Source of the DNA: Xestospongia muta
Lineage: Eukaryota > Porifera > Demospongiae > Haplosclerida > Petrosiidae
NCBI GenBank assembly: GCA_963693285.1
Contig: OY848917.1
Coordinates: 29,895,245-29,959,244 of the forward strand
Reading direction: 5' to 3'
Length of the DNA stretch: 64,000 nt
Below, piece after piece: positions 51,880-62,658 of this stretch. Under the pieces are notes generated by a model. The model was not told the DNA's origin. It saw only the letters and a program-made list of their open reading frames with translations, and made no database searches. Position numbers and translations under genes: made by a program. Within the stretch, counting starts at the first letter, position 1. Each line of letters begins with the position of its first letter.

Positions 51880-53290
51880 TTAGTTTGAATTGATAAAGAA
51901 CACTAGCTATAGATTATGTCTCAAGTGAGTATGTACCACAGCTTTTAAAATACATTTCTACTTTAATATCATTATTACCACAATTCCCAATGTAGACAAC
52001 GTTTTTAATAATGAAATGCTCATATTGAATTAAGACAAAGTTAAGTGTATTATAGTAGATTCAAAACATCAACAGAAACCACATGGGAACTCAATTACAG
52101 TAGATTGCCAGATGTGTTTTCCCAAGTGAGTAGTGTTACACTACTACATGTATTTCTGTTTTTTACCACAATTCATACTACAGTATTAAATGTTTTTGAA
52201 ACATGGATTGATTTAGTTCATGTGTCAGTAAAGTAATGCTTATGTCATCATTTTTTATTGAAAAGGGTATACCCAATTGCAAACAAAGTGTAAATACTTT
52301 AACTAAGGACACTTATTAAATATTTAAAGAACTACAAATACTTAAAGACATCATCTTTAAGTCTAGGTTACATAATAAAAAATTGTGAGATAAGGTCAAA
52401 TTAATTATTTTTCTAGTTTCTTCGCATCATTATTTTGAAAAGAACAGAGAGAAGTTGATAAAATAAAGAATGAAGTTCCAAAGAGTGGAAACAGAATAAA
52501 CAAATAGAGAGGCAAATGTGAGAGAAAATGGAACAGAAAGGATCTGGAAATAAATACATAAGAAAAGCAAAAGAAAAAAAGGAAAAAAAGGAAACAGAGC
52601 AAGCTGTTAGTACTTTTGTACAGCAAATATAATGTAAAGATTGATCAATCAATTGAAATATCAACATACTTTCTTAACATTTTATTGCTATGTCATTATT
52701 CCTCATCTCATGATTGCTCCAGTATATGTATATAGAGTACAGAAAGTTGCAAAAGCCAATTTTTCACCACAAATATGCTATTAATATAATTATGTTAAAT
52801 TGCTAGTGACTGTCACTGCAAGGATTCATTAGACTTGTGACAAGAAAGATGATCTGGTAGCAATTTGGAGGTCAGGACCTCGTTAAGCATAATCAATGTT
52901 GCAGTCGTTCTCGTAATATCAGATCCTGGGCTAATCTATTATCTTATGTACCAGGTGATAGTGATGATAAGGAGAATATTCTATTCTAGTAGAAGTTTCA
53001 TTGACAGTAAACCTAGTTATAAAAATAGACACTGGGGCTGTCGTGTCAGTAGCTTTGGAATAGATCAACAGATATTTTCCAATACCTAATACTTCATAAA
53101 ATATACCAATTATCTACATCTTCGCTTATCTAATTTAATTGTGGTTTACTCTTGACACACCAGAGCATGTGTGACCCTGAAAGAGCAAATCTTATTAATA
53201 AAAGGTGAATACGGATATTGTCATGAATACGTTCCACTGGACCAGTTTTTAATGTGCGTCTCACCAAGTGTACTTGTAAGTTTAAATTTG
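51880..53290. other. Truncated upstream spacer of copy 3
   Basis: It follows the other two spacers closely until about 53280-53290 and then diverges abruptly, which marks the right edge of the array. No gene is seen. Confidence 0.6.
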
Positions 53291-53555
53291 CTTTAGTAAC
53301 TCTCTTTTCATCAAAGCTAATTCAGTCCCTATATATGGCTGCACTTCTATTGAACGGAAGCAATGAAAAAGGAAGAAAGAAACATTGAAGTTTCATATAT
53401 ATAGTCAGTATATTGTCTCTAATGGCCAGCCCTTATCATAGATTTACCATATATGGTATGTGCATGCTTTCATAGGCTAAGTGGTAACTAAAGTTGATAT
53501 TAAACATTTTTTGTTATCAGAAATGGAAACTAAAATTAAAAAGCAGCTGTAGAAA

Positions 53556-53965
53556 ATGGATTATTGATTTAACCAATAAATAGTTATATAGGTTGCATGT
53601 AAAGTAAACATCATACTGTTTTTATTCCTAACATATTATCATATTAACTAAACTGTCAATCTGATAGTATGCTAGGAACCAAAACAGTAAATGTTTACTT
53701 TCAGTTTGTATTGAATAATGTACTTCATACATACAATCTGTACAACCATATAGTGGTTAAATCAACTGAACTGTTTTTATTATCAGTGACGCAAATTTGG
53801 ACTATCTTTGAGATAAAATGAGTTCAGATGTTGAAATAGTTCGAGATTGACTAATGGTAAAGTGCCCAGAATCAACTAGTTCTAGTTATCTGACTTTTAA
53901 ATGAGAGTTTAGAATTAAAAAGTGTATTCTTAAGTGTACCACACTGCTTCATTACATCATACCTA
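53556..53965. repeat. Dispersed repeat, copy 1
   Basis: It shares a long near-identical run with 57355-57722 and a partial copy at 54016-54250. The shared core includes ATAGTGGTTAAATCAACT and AAGTGCCCAG...ATCAACTAGT. Non-coding. Confidence 0.7.
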
Positions 53966-54015
53966 AAGTTTATTATCATTATGAAGAGAGAATAGGAAAA
54001 TCATTCTCTCTTCAT

Positions 54016-54250
54016 ATAGTGGTTAAATCAACTAAACTGTTTTTATTTTTAGTGAAGCATTTTTTGAATACCTTTGAGATAAAATGGGCTCAGTGTTGAG
54101 ATATTTGAGGGTAGACTAGTGCTAAAGTGCCCAGTATCAACTAGTTCTAGTCTTCTGACTTTTAAATGAGGGTTTTAGAATTTAAAAGTGTATGTTTCAT
54201 GACACCACATGCAAAGTTTATTATCACTACAAAGAGAGAATAGGAAAATG
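54016..54250. repeat. Dispersed repeat, partial copy
   Basis: It repeats the second half of 53556-53965 about 0.3 kb downstream in the same orientation, including the TCTAGTCTTCTGACTTTTAA region. Non-coding. Confidence 0.6.
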
Positions 54251-54556
54251 TTTGACATGTAAATTACAACTTGTGACTACATTGTTTAAATTTAAGTACT
54301 GATGTAGCTTCTAAAATAAGATTTCTATATAATAAAGGACAATATAGATTATATGAAGAGATAGATGTGATATCTAGACACTCTTTTTCTCTATAAACCC
54401 TATGTCACTGAAATAGAATTATAACATGACACAATGCGAATCTGTTAAAGAGGTATGGTATATTTACTTTGATACTTGTGCTGCTATGTTGGAATCTGTA
54501 TATATACAGGCATGTAATATTACATATATATCATTTGTGATCTGATTGCAATAAGA

Positions 54557-54742
54557 GACCACTTCTGGCGAAACATTTGTGACCTGATTTGTGGAAAGGG
54601 GTCACTTTAAAAACAGTTTGCATACAATTGCCATGTCACGACTATTCATTGTAACTGTGTGTATTCAAAACTGTTTTTGATATGTTTTAACAGTGGTCCC
54701 TTTTCACAAATCAGGTCACAAATGTTTTGACAGAAGTGGTCA
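54557..54742. repeat. Inverted-repeat element with about 65-base arms
   Basis: The left arm starting GACCACTTCTGGCG at 54557 and the right arm ending CAGAAGTGGTC at about 54740 are near reverse complements. They share ACATTTGTGACCTGATTTGTG. The unpaired centre is about 45 bases. There is no coding capacity; probably a MITE. Confidence 0.75.
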
Positions 54743-55094
54743 TTGTTTATAGGTGCTTTGTTTGATGTCCTCTTCAAGTCGTATTTACTTGCATTTTAAT
54801 GAATATGGTATATACTTCTGTTTTCAATACTGTAGTGCCTGACCAAACGAAATGTGCTCATTTTATAGATTCATTTTCTTTTTATGTCATACAGTTTTTA
54901 TAACACGAAATTGAAATATATAATACTCACAAAGTGAAAGAGTAAACAATTATACATACGTAGTTGACATAACTTAAACATTATCAATACATATTGTATA
55001 TAGACGTCTATGTAGTCTATATAGATGTCTAATTAGTAAAGAAAACAGAGTGAGAAGTCACACTGAGCTACTATCGCTTGTCACTAGTACTGTC

Positions 55095-56750
55095 ATGGCT
55101 GAACGACGACCACTGCTTTCATCTCCACGCTGGAAACGTATATATCGATTTCAATGTATTCGTTCAAAAAGTGGAATATTCGTTTTGTTATGGCATATAG
55201 TAATATCGTTGTATCTACAATTTCTTTTGCTATTTATCAACAACGGATCAAAACTAGTAATAAAGAAGAATCACATTAATTCAAAGATTTATATCGTTAA
55301 TAGTTTTTGCACAATATTATTGTATCCACTGATGGGTATTGTTGCTGATATCTGGACTGGAAGGTATCGTATGCTAGTGGTATGTACCTATCTCTTTGTT
55401 GTTGTCTGGCTCATAGGTATATTAGGTTTCACAGTACTTTATTTTAATTATTTTTCATATGCTTTGGCTATTTTCTTTTTACTACATACTGTTAATGGAT
55501 TACTTGGCATCGGCATTAAGGCAAATATACTGGCCTTTAATATTGATCAACTCATTGGTGCTTCAGGAGAAGAACTAAGTGCCATTGCTCATTGGCATCC
55601 TATTGGACAGTTTTTAGCTAAATTGATTTCATCAATTATTGAGACAATTGAAAAGATTTATCATAAATCAAATCTGGTATCATCTTTTGTTATTTCATTC
55701 GGATGTAGCGGCGTGCTTATTATGATTTCCCTGATTAGTCATTGTTGTTTTAAAAGATGGTTGGACACCACGTTCGTAGCAAATAATCCAATTAAAATAA
55801 TTTACAAAGTTTTTAATTACGCCAGAAAGAATAAATCCCCAAGATGTCGAAGTGCATTTACATATCATGAAAACGACTATCCCTCACGTTTGGATCTAGG
55901 GAAAGAGAAGTATGGTGGACCATTCTCAGAGGAACAGGTAGAAGACGTCAAGACTATTGTTAGATTAGTAATAATCCTATTCATTTGTCTCATTGGCAAT
56001 GCTTTTGTTTGGGACTCAATTCTATTTCTTCATTTCTTTTCGGGTTTGAAGTCCCTTGAATCCTACAACTTTATTATTCAGCAAGTATCATCTGTAGACA
56101 CTAACTACACAGTAGCATTGGTTCTCATTCTTCTTTATCAATTCCTCCTTTATCCATGTTTTTATAAGTACATTCCCAGCATGCTGAGAAGAATTGGTAT
56201 TGGACTTTTCTTTGTCATTGTTACTAATATTACTTACATGATAATAGTTTCCATTGGTCATCAAGAAGATCACTCAGCAGGGTGTATTGTGCTGACTAAT
56301 TTCAATTACACCAAAAGCTTGTTGATGCCTATTAACTACAAATGGCTGTTACTACCTCAGATTCTTGGAGGAATAGCGCTATATTTAATACAGGTTACAT
56401 CTCTTGAGTTTGCAATAGCTCAATCACCCGGATCAATGAGAGGGTTGATAATAAGCCTGTGGTATTCATTTAGAGAGGTAGGCTATTTACTGAGTGGACA
56501 GTTGCATTTGCCATTTAAATTCGCTCAGCATGCATCTCCAAGTTGTGGATTCTATTATTATTTTACAAAATGTGTCATCGGTATTTTAATTTTAATACTT
56601 TTTGTTTTTTTGTCCCGGCGTTATAAACTACGAGTACGAAATAATGTTTTCAATATCCATCAAATAACAGAAGAACATTATGAGAAATATTTGGATCAAT
56701 CTGAAGAGTTCTGGAAAAATGTGCGTAATAATTTCCATAAACGTCCATAA
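55095..56750 (+). CDS. POT/MFS-type transporter (SLC15-like), intronless
   Basis: 551 residues from the ATG at 55095 (GTCATGG). The frame is open back to 55050 but without an ATG. It has about 11-12 hydrophobic segments. MFS motif A is visible at about residues 84-97 (GIVADIWTGRYR). A conserved block follows a central loop (YPSRLDLGKEKYGGPFSEEQ at about 261-280), leading into further membrane segments. The overall layout fits proton-coupled oligopeptide (POT/PTR) carriers. The N-terminal E-x-x-E-R motif of true peptide carriers is absent: helix 1 reads WHIVISLYLQFLLLF. The substrate is therefore uncertain. It should sit in the plasma or endosomal membrane. A polyadenylation signal follows at 56817. 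It may be a retrocopy or a member of an intronless expansion. Confidence 0.75.
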   Translation: MAERRPLLSSPRWKRIYRFQCIRSKSGIFVLLWHIVISLYLQFLLLFINNGSKLVIKKNHINSKIYIVNSFCTILLYPLMGIVADIWTGRYRMLVVCTYLFVVVWLIGILGFTVLYFNYFSYALAIFFLLHTVNGLLGIGIKANILAFNIDQLIGASGEELSAIAHWHPIGQFLAKLISSIIETIEKIYHKSNLVSSFVISFGCSGVLIMISLISHCCFKRWLDTTFVANNPIKIIYKVFNYARKNKSPRCRSAFTYHENDYPSRLDLGKEKYGGPFSEEQVEDVKTIVRLVIILFICLIGNAFVWDSILFLHFFSGLKSLESYNFIIQQVSSVDTNYTVALVLILLYQFLLYPCFYKYIPSMLRRIGIGLFFVIVTNITYMIIVSIGHQEDHSAGCIVLTNFNYTKSLLMPINYKWLLLPQILGGIALYLIQVTSLEFAIAQSPGSMRGLIISLWYSFREVGYLLSGQLHLPFKFAQHASPSCGFYYYFTKCVIGILILILFVFLSRRYKLRVRNNVFNIHQITEEHYEKYLDQSEEFWKNVRNNFHKRP

Positions 56751-56816
56751 TTTCTGATGATCTCAGAGTCACAATGTGACTAATAGAGTAAACATTAATT
56801 TATTAATAATTTTGAC

Positions 56817-56822
56817 AATAAA
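56817..56822 (+). terminator. Polyadenylation signal of the transporter gene
   Basis: AATAAA 67 bases after the stop codon at 56750. Confidence 0.6.
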
Positions 56823-57354
56823 TATTTGCATGAAATTTGTTAAGAATTTGTTTCTGCTAGTTGTAGAACAGTACAAAAAATTTAATCTAATTTTGTAATT
56901 CTAAACTAATATTGATGTGATCATAAATCACAATTTAGTATGTATGTATAAAAATATACTTATAAAGATACATACGTACATGCATACAAATAAAATGATC
57001 TTGATCAAATAAATAGGTAAATTAAGTGATAAAAGAGGTTAAATAAATAATGATAAGGTCAACTTACCTACAGGAAACATGTGACTAGTATATAAAGGAA
57101 CTAATAAAATGACTTAAATAATTATAATTTTTAAAAAACATAAAATGAATAATGTCACTTTCGACAATCATCATCATCATATTTAATGCATAGACGTCAA
57201 TAACGTAATGACTATGGACAGAAAGGAATTTTGCTATAAAAATAATATGGCTGACAAATTAAAACATTAGTGAATGTAGAGAAAGAGAGAGTAGGAGAGA
57301 GAGAAAGAGAGAGAGAGAGAGGCGGGGGGAGAGAGAGAGAGAGAATACCTCCTG
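56823..57354. other. Gene-free stretch
   Basis: AT-rich; contains a short GA-rich tract at 57281-57345. No gene is seen. Confidence 0.45.
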
Positions 57355-57722
57355 TAAAAATGGATTATTGATTTAACCAATAAATGGTTTTATAGGTTGT
57401 ATGAAAAGTAAACATCTACTGTTTTTATTCCTAACATATTATTATATTAACTAAACTGTCATCTGATAGTATGCTAGGAACCAAAACAGTAAATGTTTAC
57501 TTTCAGTTTGTATCAAATAATGTACTTCATACATGCAATCTGTACAACCATATAGTGGTTAAATCAACTGAACTGTTTTTATTATCAGTGATGCAAAGTA
57601 TTGAGATATTCGGGGGTAGACTAGTGGTAAAGTGCCCAGTATCAACTAGTTCTTGTCTTCTGACTTTTTAGAATTAAAAAGTGTATTCTTAAATGTTCCA
57701 CACTGCTTTATTACATCATACC
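57355..57722. repeat. Dispersed repeat, copy 2
   Basis: Second long copy of 53556-53965, same orientation, ending directly against the GA microsatellite at 57728. Confidence 0.7.
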
Positions 57723-57725
57723 CAA

Positions 57726-57832
<107 letters not shown>

Positions 57833-58610
57833 ACTAACAAAGAGGCATAATTAACATATGACATCCTATAAATGCAAGCATACATGTGATTTAATGATAT
57901 ATTATGGAACATTGTAAAAATTAAAAACAACATAATCACATAATATTTTGGCAGCATTATATATATTATATACACTAATTATGAATAATGTAATTGATTT
58001 GACCACAATTAGTCATTACAGTCATTTCTACAGATTTGTGATATGATATGACACATTTCTATCTCTTTGAAAACATGACTTTGACAAGTGAATATTTATT
58101 TACTTAAGACAATAAACATTTGTAAGCTAACAAAACTATCTCTTAAAGCAATTTATTACATCTACATGTATTCTATAATGAATTAACACATTAAACATTT
58201 GGACTCTATAATATATAACACTATTATTGTTATTGTTATTATACTCTTACTACAATAACAAACACCACGATAATTATTATAAATTAACAATAATATAAAA
58301 TTATACAATAACTCAAATAGAAGTATACTTCTAATGAATTATTTGTTATCAAGTATGAACTTATCATTTTATATAATGCACTGTGTATTTTATGAATTTT
58401 ATAAATTGCACATCACACTATTTATTAAGCACATATTCCATATAAAAATGCTGTTCAAAGAGCAAATATAAATTGGATTATTTTGTGTGACATACATTCT
58501 TTAAAAAATATCTTGTGTATATAATACATTCTTGTAATTATGGCAAAAACTGTCTCCGGTATTGAAAGCTATTTACTTCAGAAATGGTGATACAGCTGAA
58601 AAGAAATTTG
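57833..58610. other. Gene-free stretch before the peptide-gene array
   Basis: AT-rich; no exon or element is supported. Faint similarity to 59690-59960 (e.g. ACAATAATAAACA-type sequence) suggests an older copy of the array's promoter-proximal region. Confidence 0.4.
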
Positions 58611-58757
58611 TAGTGTTTCTAATTAGTGGTCTATTAGACATCAACTTTGAGGAGATGAAGAATGTATGATACAACAACCAAATAGTTATTGGTATGATGC
58701 TGCCTATTTATATATACAGAGTAATGTTTCTATGGTACTGTTACTGCTGATACAAAG

Positions 58758-58999
58758 CCAGGCAGGCTTGATAAAATAAATGATTTTGCTTATCAAGCTG
58801 ATAAGTATCTTATTATTAATAACTGAAAATGCTCCTATTATTATTACTCAAGGAATAATATTTTTGATTCTTATATTAATATTTTGATGGTTGTTTTTTG
58901 CTATTTTTGTGTAGAAGAGGACATTTATGTTGTAAAAAATGTTAAAGCTGCAAGATTTATTCATGTTGTGTGTACAGCTAATTCAGACATTTGTACTTA
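58758..58999 (+). pseudogene. Broken relative of the 81-codon frame at 61296
   Basis: The same sequence as 61296-61541 but with AAG in place of the ATG and TGA in place of a TGT codon after about 27 codons. I do not recognise the encoded stretch (PGRLDKINDFAYQADKYL). It could be a worn exon of an unrelated gene captured in the duplication. Confidence 0.4.
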
Positions 59000-60007
59000 A
59001 ATATCATAATATTGTGGACGTATATAATGATTTAATGTATGTGAATGTATGTAAATGTGGTGATAATGTATTTCTAATATGTATAATTGTATATTAATAA
59101 AATAACATTAATACAAACTTGGTTTTGTTATGGGGAATTTTAAGTAAATTTAGTCCCATCAAGCCATTTTGCTGTCAAGAGTTTTTGCTCACTTTAAACT
59201 TTAAACTTGTAATTCGATATATAATTTAACTAAATTTTGTCTGTCATTATTATTAAAAACCAGCTGATTCTCATAGAGATTCTGTGTGCCATCTATAAGC
59301 ATTTTTGGAGCAACGGTAACATTTTCTCCAAAGTACTATAGTCTTTTCGTTTTGTACATACAGTGGTTTGATTTCTTCCATATACAAGATAAATGATGAT
59401 ACCTCATTCTCAGTCTATGCCATTAACCAAACTTTATACTTCAGTCAATAATGCATGTACAGATAACATTTTCTTTGTCATACATTTGGACATAAGTTAA
59501 TGTCCACAATCACATTAATTATCACAAAGTACATGCAATACACACACGCACATATAAAGGTACATACTTTAAACACACAAGCAGATGTATGTTATAACAG
59601 TGATATATGTTAGGCAGTGTTTTGTCAACTTTATAAAGATATCATACACTAATTATAGCTTAAATCAACAATGCTAATGATATACTTGCTACAAACATTT
59701 TAAAAAATTAATTTGTGACAGGATATGATATAATGCTATCTCTTTCAAAACATGATTTTAACATTATTACAAGTGAAAGTTTATTTTGTTTACAATAATA
59801 AACACTTATTAGCTATCAAACTAACACTTTAAGTAGTTAATTGTAAGTTAATTAAATATTTGGAGTCTACTGTATAACAATAGATGTTACTGTTATTATA
59901 TGACACTATAATTTTAGCAGAATAGTTAATTTTAATGTAATAACAAATATACTTTTAAGAATACCGTCTGCAGTCATTAACACACCCACTAGATACAACT
60001 GCAGCAA

Positions 60008-60014
60008 TATAAAG
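60008..60014 (+). promoter_or_regulatory. TATA box, peptide gene 1
   Basis: TATAAAG 101-107 bases upstream of the ATG, inside a 175-base segment nearly identical between the two tandem copies. Confidence 0.6.
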
Positions 60015-60114
60015 AAGGTTGCTCGGAACATCTACTTCACAGTAGGTTAGAAATAATCTACTCCATCTTCATAGCTGTTGTTCAAAGAATTTGTATCTTA
60101 TTACATTTTCAAAA

Positions 60115-61010
60115 ATGAAGTGGATTATTCCGTGTGCCCTCCTGATAGTGTTGATTTCTCAGTCATACTGTCATCCTATAACTGGTTAGCTCTAATGCTT
60201 TATTCATATAATGATTATACATAATTTTTATGTATAGCTAAAGCAGATTCTAATATTGAGAAAAGAAAAGCAGAAGAAAGTAAAGATATTGCACGGCACA
60301 GTATGATTTAACAAATTTGTTTCTATCTTTACATTTAGTTGTTACAATCCCCAAAAAACTAGATTACGATGATGACGACGATGATATTGGTCTGTGGAAA
60401 GCATCATTGCCTACAAAGTCGGATGGTGAGTATTTAGTTCTCTGTCTGATATAAAATACGTTTTCTTTGATTATAGATGACGACGACGACGATGACGACG
60501 ATATTTTGATGGCGAAGAAATTGGATAGTGAGTATTTAGGTTATTTTATATGTCTCCCTTCATTATATAGACTTGATCACTAATGAAGATGACGACGACG
60601 ACGACGACGACGATGACGATATGAGTGCTTTGCTGGCAACACTTGCTGTAATGCATGCCCAAAATAAAGGTTATTATCTTATATCTTTAATTTTAATTAA
60701 AGGAGCATGCATCGTTTTTATAGATATGCCAGATTCTAACAAGGCTGTCAAAAAGCAGTTGATTGGAAAAATTTTTCGTGGAGCTTTACCTATCCTTAAA
60801 GGGTTTATAGGCGGTGGGGGAGGCTATGGTGGCAATAGCGGTAAACGTACACATGTAATTTTTCGGCTATACTAATAATGTTTTTTTATAGGAGGAGGGT
60901 ATTGCCAACCTAGTTATGGAGGTAGAAGGTACTACGGACGTCGAAGGTACGGACGCAAAAGGTACGGACGTAAAAGGTACGGACGTAGAAAGTACCGACG
61001 ACGTGGTTGA
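60115..61010 (+). CDS. Secreted acid-masked cationic peptide precursor, tandem copy 1
   Basis: Exons 60115-60184, 60238-60279, 60339-60425, 60477-60527, 60571-60669, 60724-60840 and 60892-61010; all introns GT-AG and phase 1; 194 residues. Signal peptide 1-21. Lys-Arg at 32-33. Exons 3, 4 and 5 carry aspartate runs at 48-53, 67-75 and 90-100, each followed by a short hydrophobic patch (e.g. IGLWKASL). Exon 6 (117-155) turns basic and amphipathic (KQLIGKIFRGALPILKGF) and then Gly-rich. Exon 7 has one Cys (160) and a run of Tyr-Gly-Arg-Lys units to the end. Such strongly acidic pro-parts next to cationic C-termini are known in precursors of animal antimicrobial peptides such as hydra arminins. 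That role, and which site is cut, are inference. A cationic matrix or silica-binding peptide is an alternative. A polyadenylation signal lies at 61112. Confidence 0.85.
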
Positions 61011-61111
61011 AGAAACAACTATAAAGTTCAAAACTGAAAACTGTTATAACATTTTCTTGCTAGTTTTATGTGTTAGATTTGTTCCAGTAGTTTATCAATG
61101 TTGTTTTAGTG

Positions 61112-61117
61112 AATAAA
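61112..61117 (+). terminator. Polyadenylation signal, peptide gene 1
   Basis: AATAAA about 100 bases after the stop; conserved in copy 2 at 63671. Confidence 0.6.
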
Positions 61118-61295
61118 AGAATTTGCTTAGTATCATATAACAGTTTATATGTACTGTTTTTAACTAGTGGTCTATTAGACATCAACTTTGAGGAGAGGAA
61201 GAATGTGTGATACAACAACCAAATAGCTATTGGTATGATGCTGCCTATTTATATATACAGAGTAATGTTTCTGTGGTACTGTTACTGCTGATACA

Positions 61296-61541
61296 ATGCC
61301 AGGCAGGCTTGATAAAATAAATGATTTTGCTTATCAAGCTGATAAGTATCTTATTATTAATAACTGTAAATGCTGCTATTATTATTACTCAAGGAATGAT
61401 ATTTTTGATTCTTATATTAATATTTTGATGGTTATTTTTTGCTATTTTTATGTAGAAGAGGACATTTATGTTGTAAAAAATGTTAACGGTGCAAGATTTA
61501 TTCATGTTGTGTGTACAGCTAATTCAGACATTTGTACTTAA
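61296..61541 (+). other. 81-codon open frame of unknown status
   Basis: ATG-initiated, with a Cys/Tyr-rich middle and a C-terminus reading RFIHVVCTANSDICT. Its counterpart in unit 1 is broken, and I recognise no family. It may be a chance frame or a relic exon. A splice site could be drawn at a GTAAAT near 61365 and an acceptor near 61455, which would leave both flanking halves in one protein. Confidence 0.25.
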
Positions 61542-62551
61542 ATATCATAATATTGTGGACGTATAAATTATAATGATTTAATGTATGTGAATGTATGGTG
61601 ATAATATAATTCTAATTATGTCAAATTGTATGATTGATAAAAAAAACATTTATACAAACTTGGTTTGTTATGTTGAAATTTAAGTAAATTTAGTCCCATC
61701 AAGCCATTTTGCTCTCTGGGGTTTTTCCTTACTTTAAACTTTAAACTTGTAATTCAATATATAATAATATAAATAAATTTTGCCTGTCATTATTATTAAA
61801 AATCAGCTGATTCTCATAGAGATTCTGTGTGCCATCTATAAGCATTTTTGGAGCAAAGGTGACATTTTTCTCTAAAAAACTGTATAGTCTTCTTGCTTTG
61901 TACATACAGTGTTTGTTTGATTTCTTCCATATACAAGTTGATAAATGATGATGATAACTCATTCTCAGCCTATGGCATTAACCAAACTATATACTTCAGT
62001 CAACAATGTATGTACATATAACATTGTGTTTATCATACATTTGGACATAAGTTAATGTCCACAATCACATTAATTATCACAAACTACATGCAATATACAC
62101 ACATATATAAAGGTATATACTTTAAACACACAAGCATAGATATATGTTAGGCAGTGTTTTGTCAACTTTATAAAGATATCATACACTAATTATAGCTTAA
62201 ATCAACAATGCTAATGATTCTACCATACTTGCTACAAACATTTTAAGAAATTAATTTGTGACAGGATATGATATAATGCTATCTCTTTCAAAACATGATT
62301 TTAACATTATTACAAGTGAAAGTTTATTTTGTTTACAATAATAAACACTTATTAGCTATCAAACTAACACTTTAAGTAATTAATTGTTAGTTAATTTAAA
62401 TATTTGGAGTCTACTGTATAACAACAGATGTTATTGTTATTATATGATACTATAATTTTAGCAGAATAGTTAATTTTAATGTAATAACAAATATACTTTT
62501 AAGAATACCGTCTGCAGTCATTAACACACCCACTAGATACAACTGCAGCAA

Positions 62552-62558
62552 TATAAAG
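62552..62558 (+). promoter_or_regulatory. TATA box, peptide gene 2
   Basis: TATAAAG at the same distance from the ATG as in copy 1. Confidence 0.6.
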
Positions 62559-62658
62559 AAGGTTGCTCGGAACATCTACTTCACAGTAGGTTAGAAATAA
62601 TCTACTCCATCTTCATAGCTGTTGTTCAAAGAATTTGTATCTTATTACATTTTCAAAA

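Larger units (their letters stand above)
35985..53290. repeat. Tandem array of a 6.16-kb unit, two full and one partial copy
   Basis: The gene stop codons lie at 36193, 42351 and 48509, exactly 6,158 bases apart, and the start codons lie at 39560, 45720 and 51879. Spacer sequence is also shared: 40080-42350 matches 46250-48508, and 52410-53290 matches the first part of that spacer before the homology ends. Homology on the left begins near 35985. Coding and spacer parts are similarly close, which points to recent duplication or ongoing homogenisation. Confidence 0.92.
58615..61150 (+). repeat. Tandem duplication unit 1 of the peptide-gene array
   Basis: 58615-61150 and 61160-63700 align end to end: a 1.5-kb upstream part, the promoter and the seven-exon gene. 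The ATGs are 2,544 bases apart. The 175 bases before each ATG are almost identical. Confidence 0.9.

Noticed and set aside
55050..55094. Upstream GTG start for the transporter
   Set aside because: Animal genes start at ATG; the first ATG in the frame is at 55095 in a good context.
60477..60669. Aspartate runs as evidence for a calcium-binding or biomineral protein
   Set aside because: Possible, but the sharp switch to a basic amphipathic C-terminus and the dibasic site fit a pro-peptide better. Kept only as an alternative.
60573..61116. Long single-frame readings across the peptide genes (e.g. 60573-60875, 60916-61116)
   Set aside because: They read through introns. The spliced model keeps one consistent phase and gives one protein in both tandem copies.
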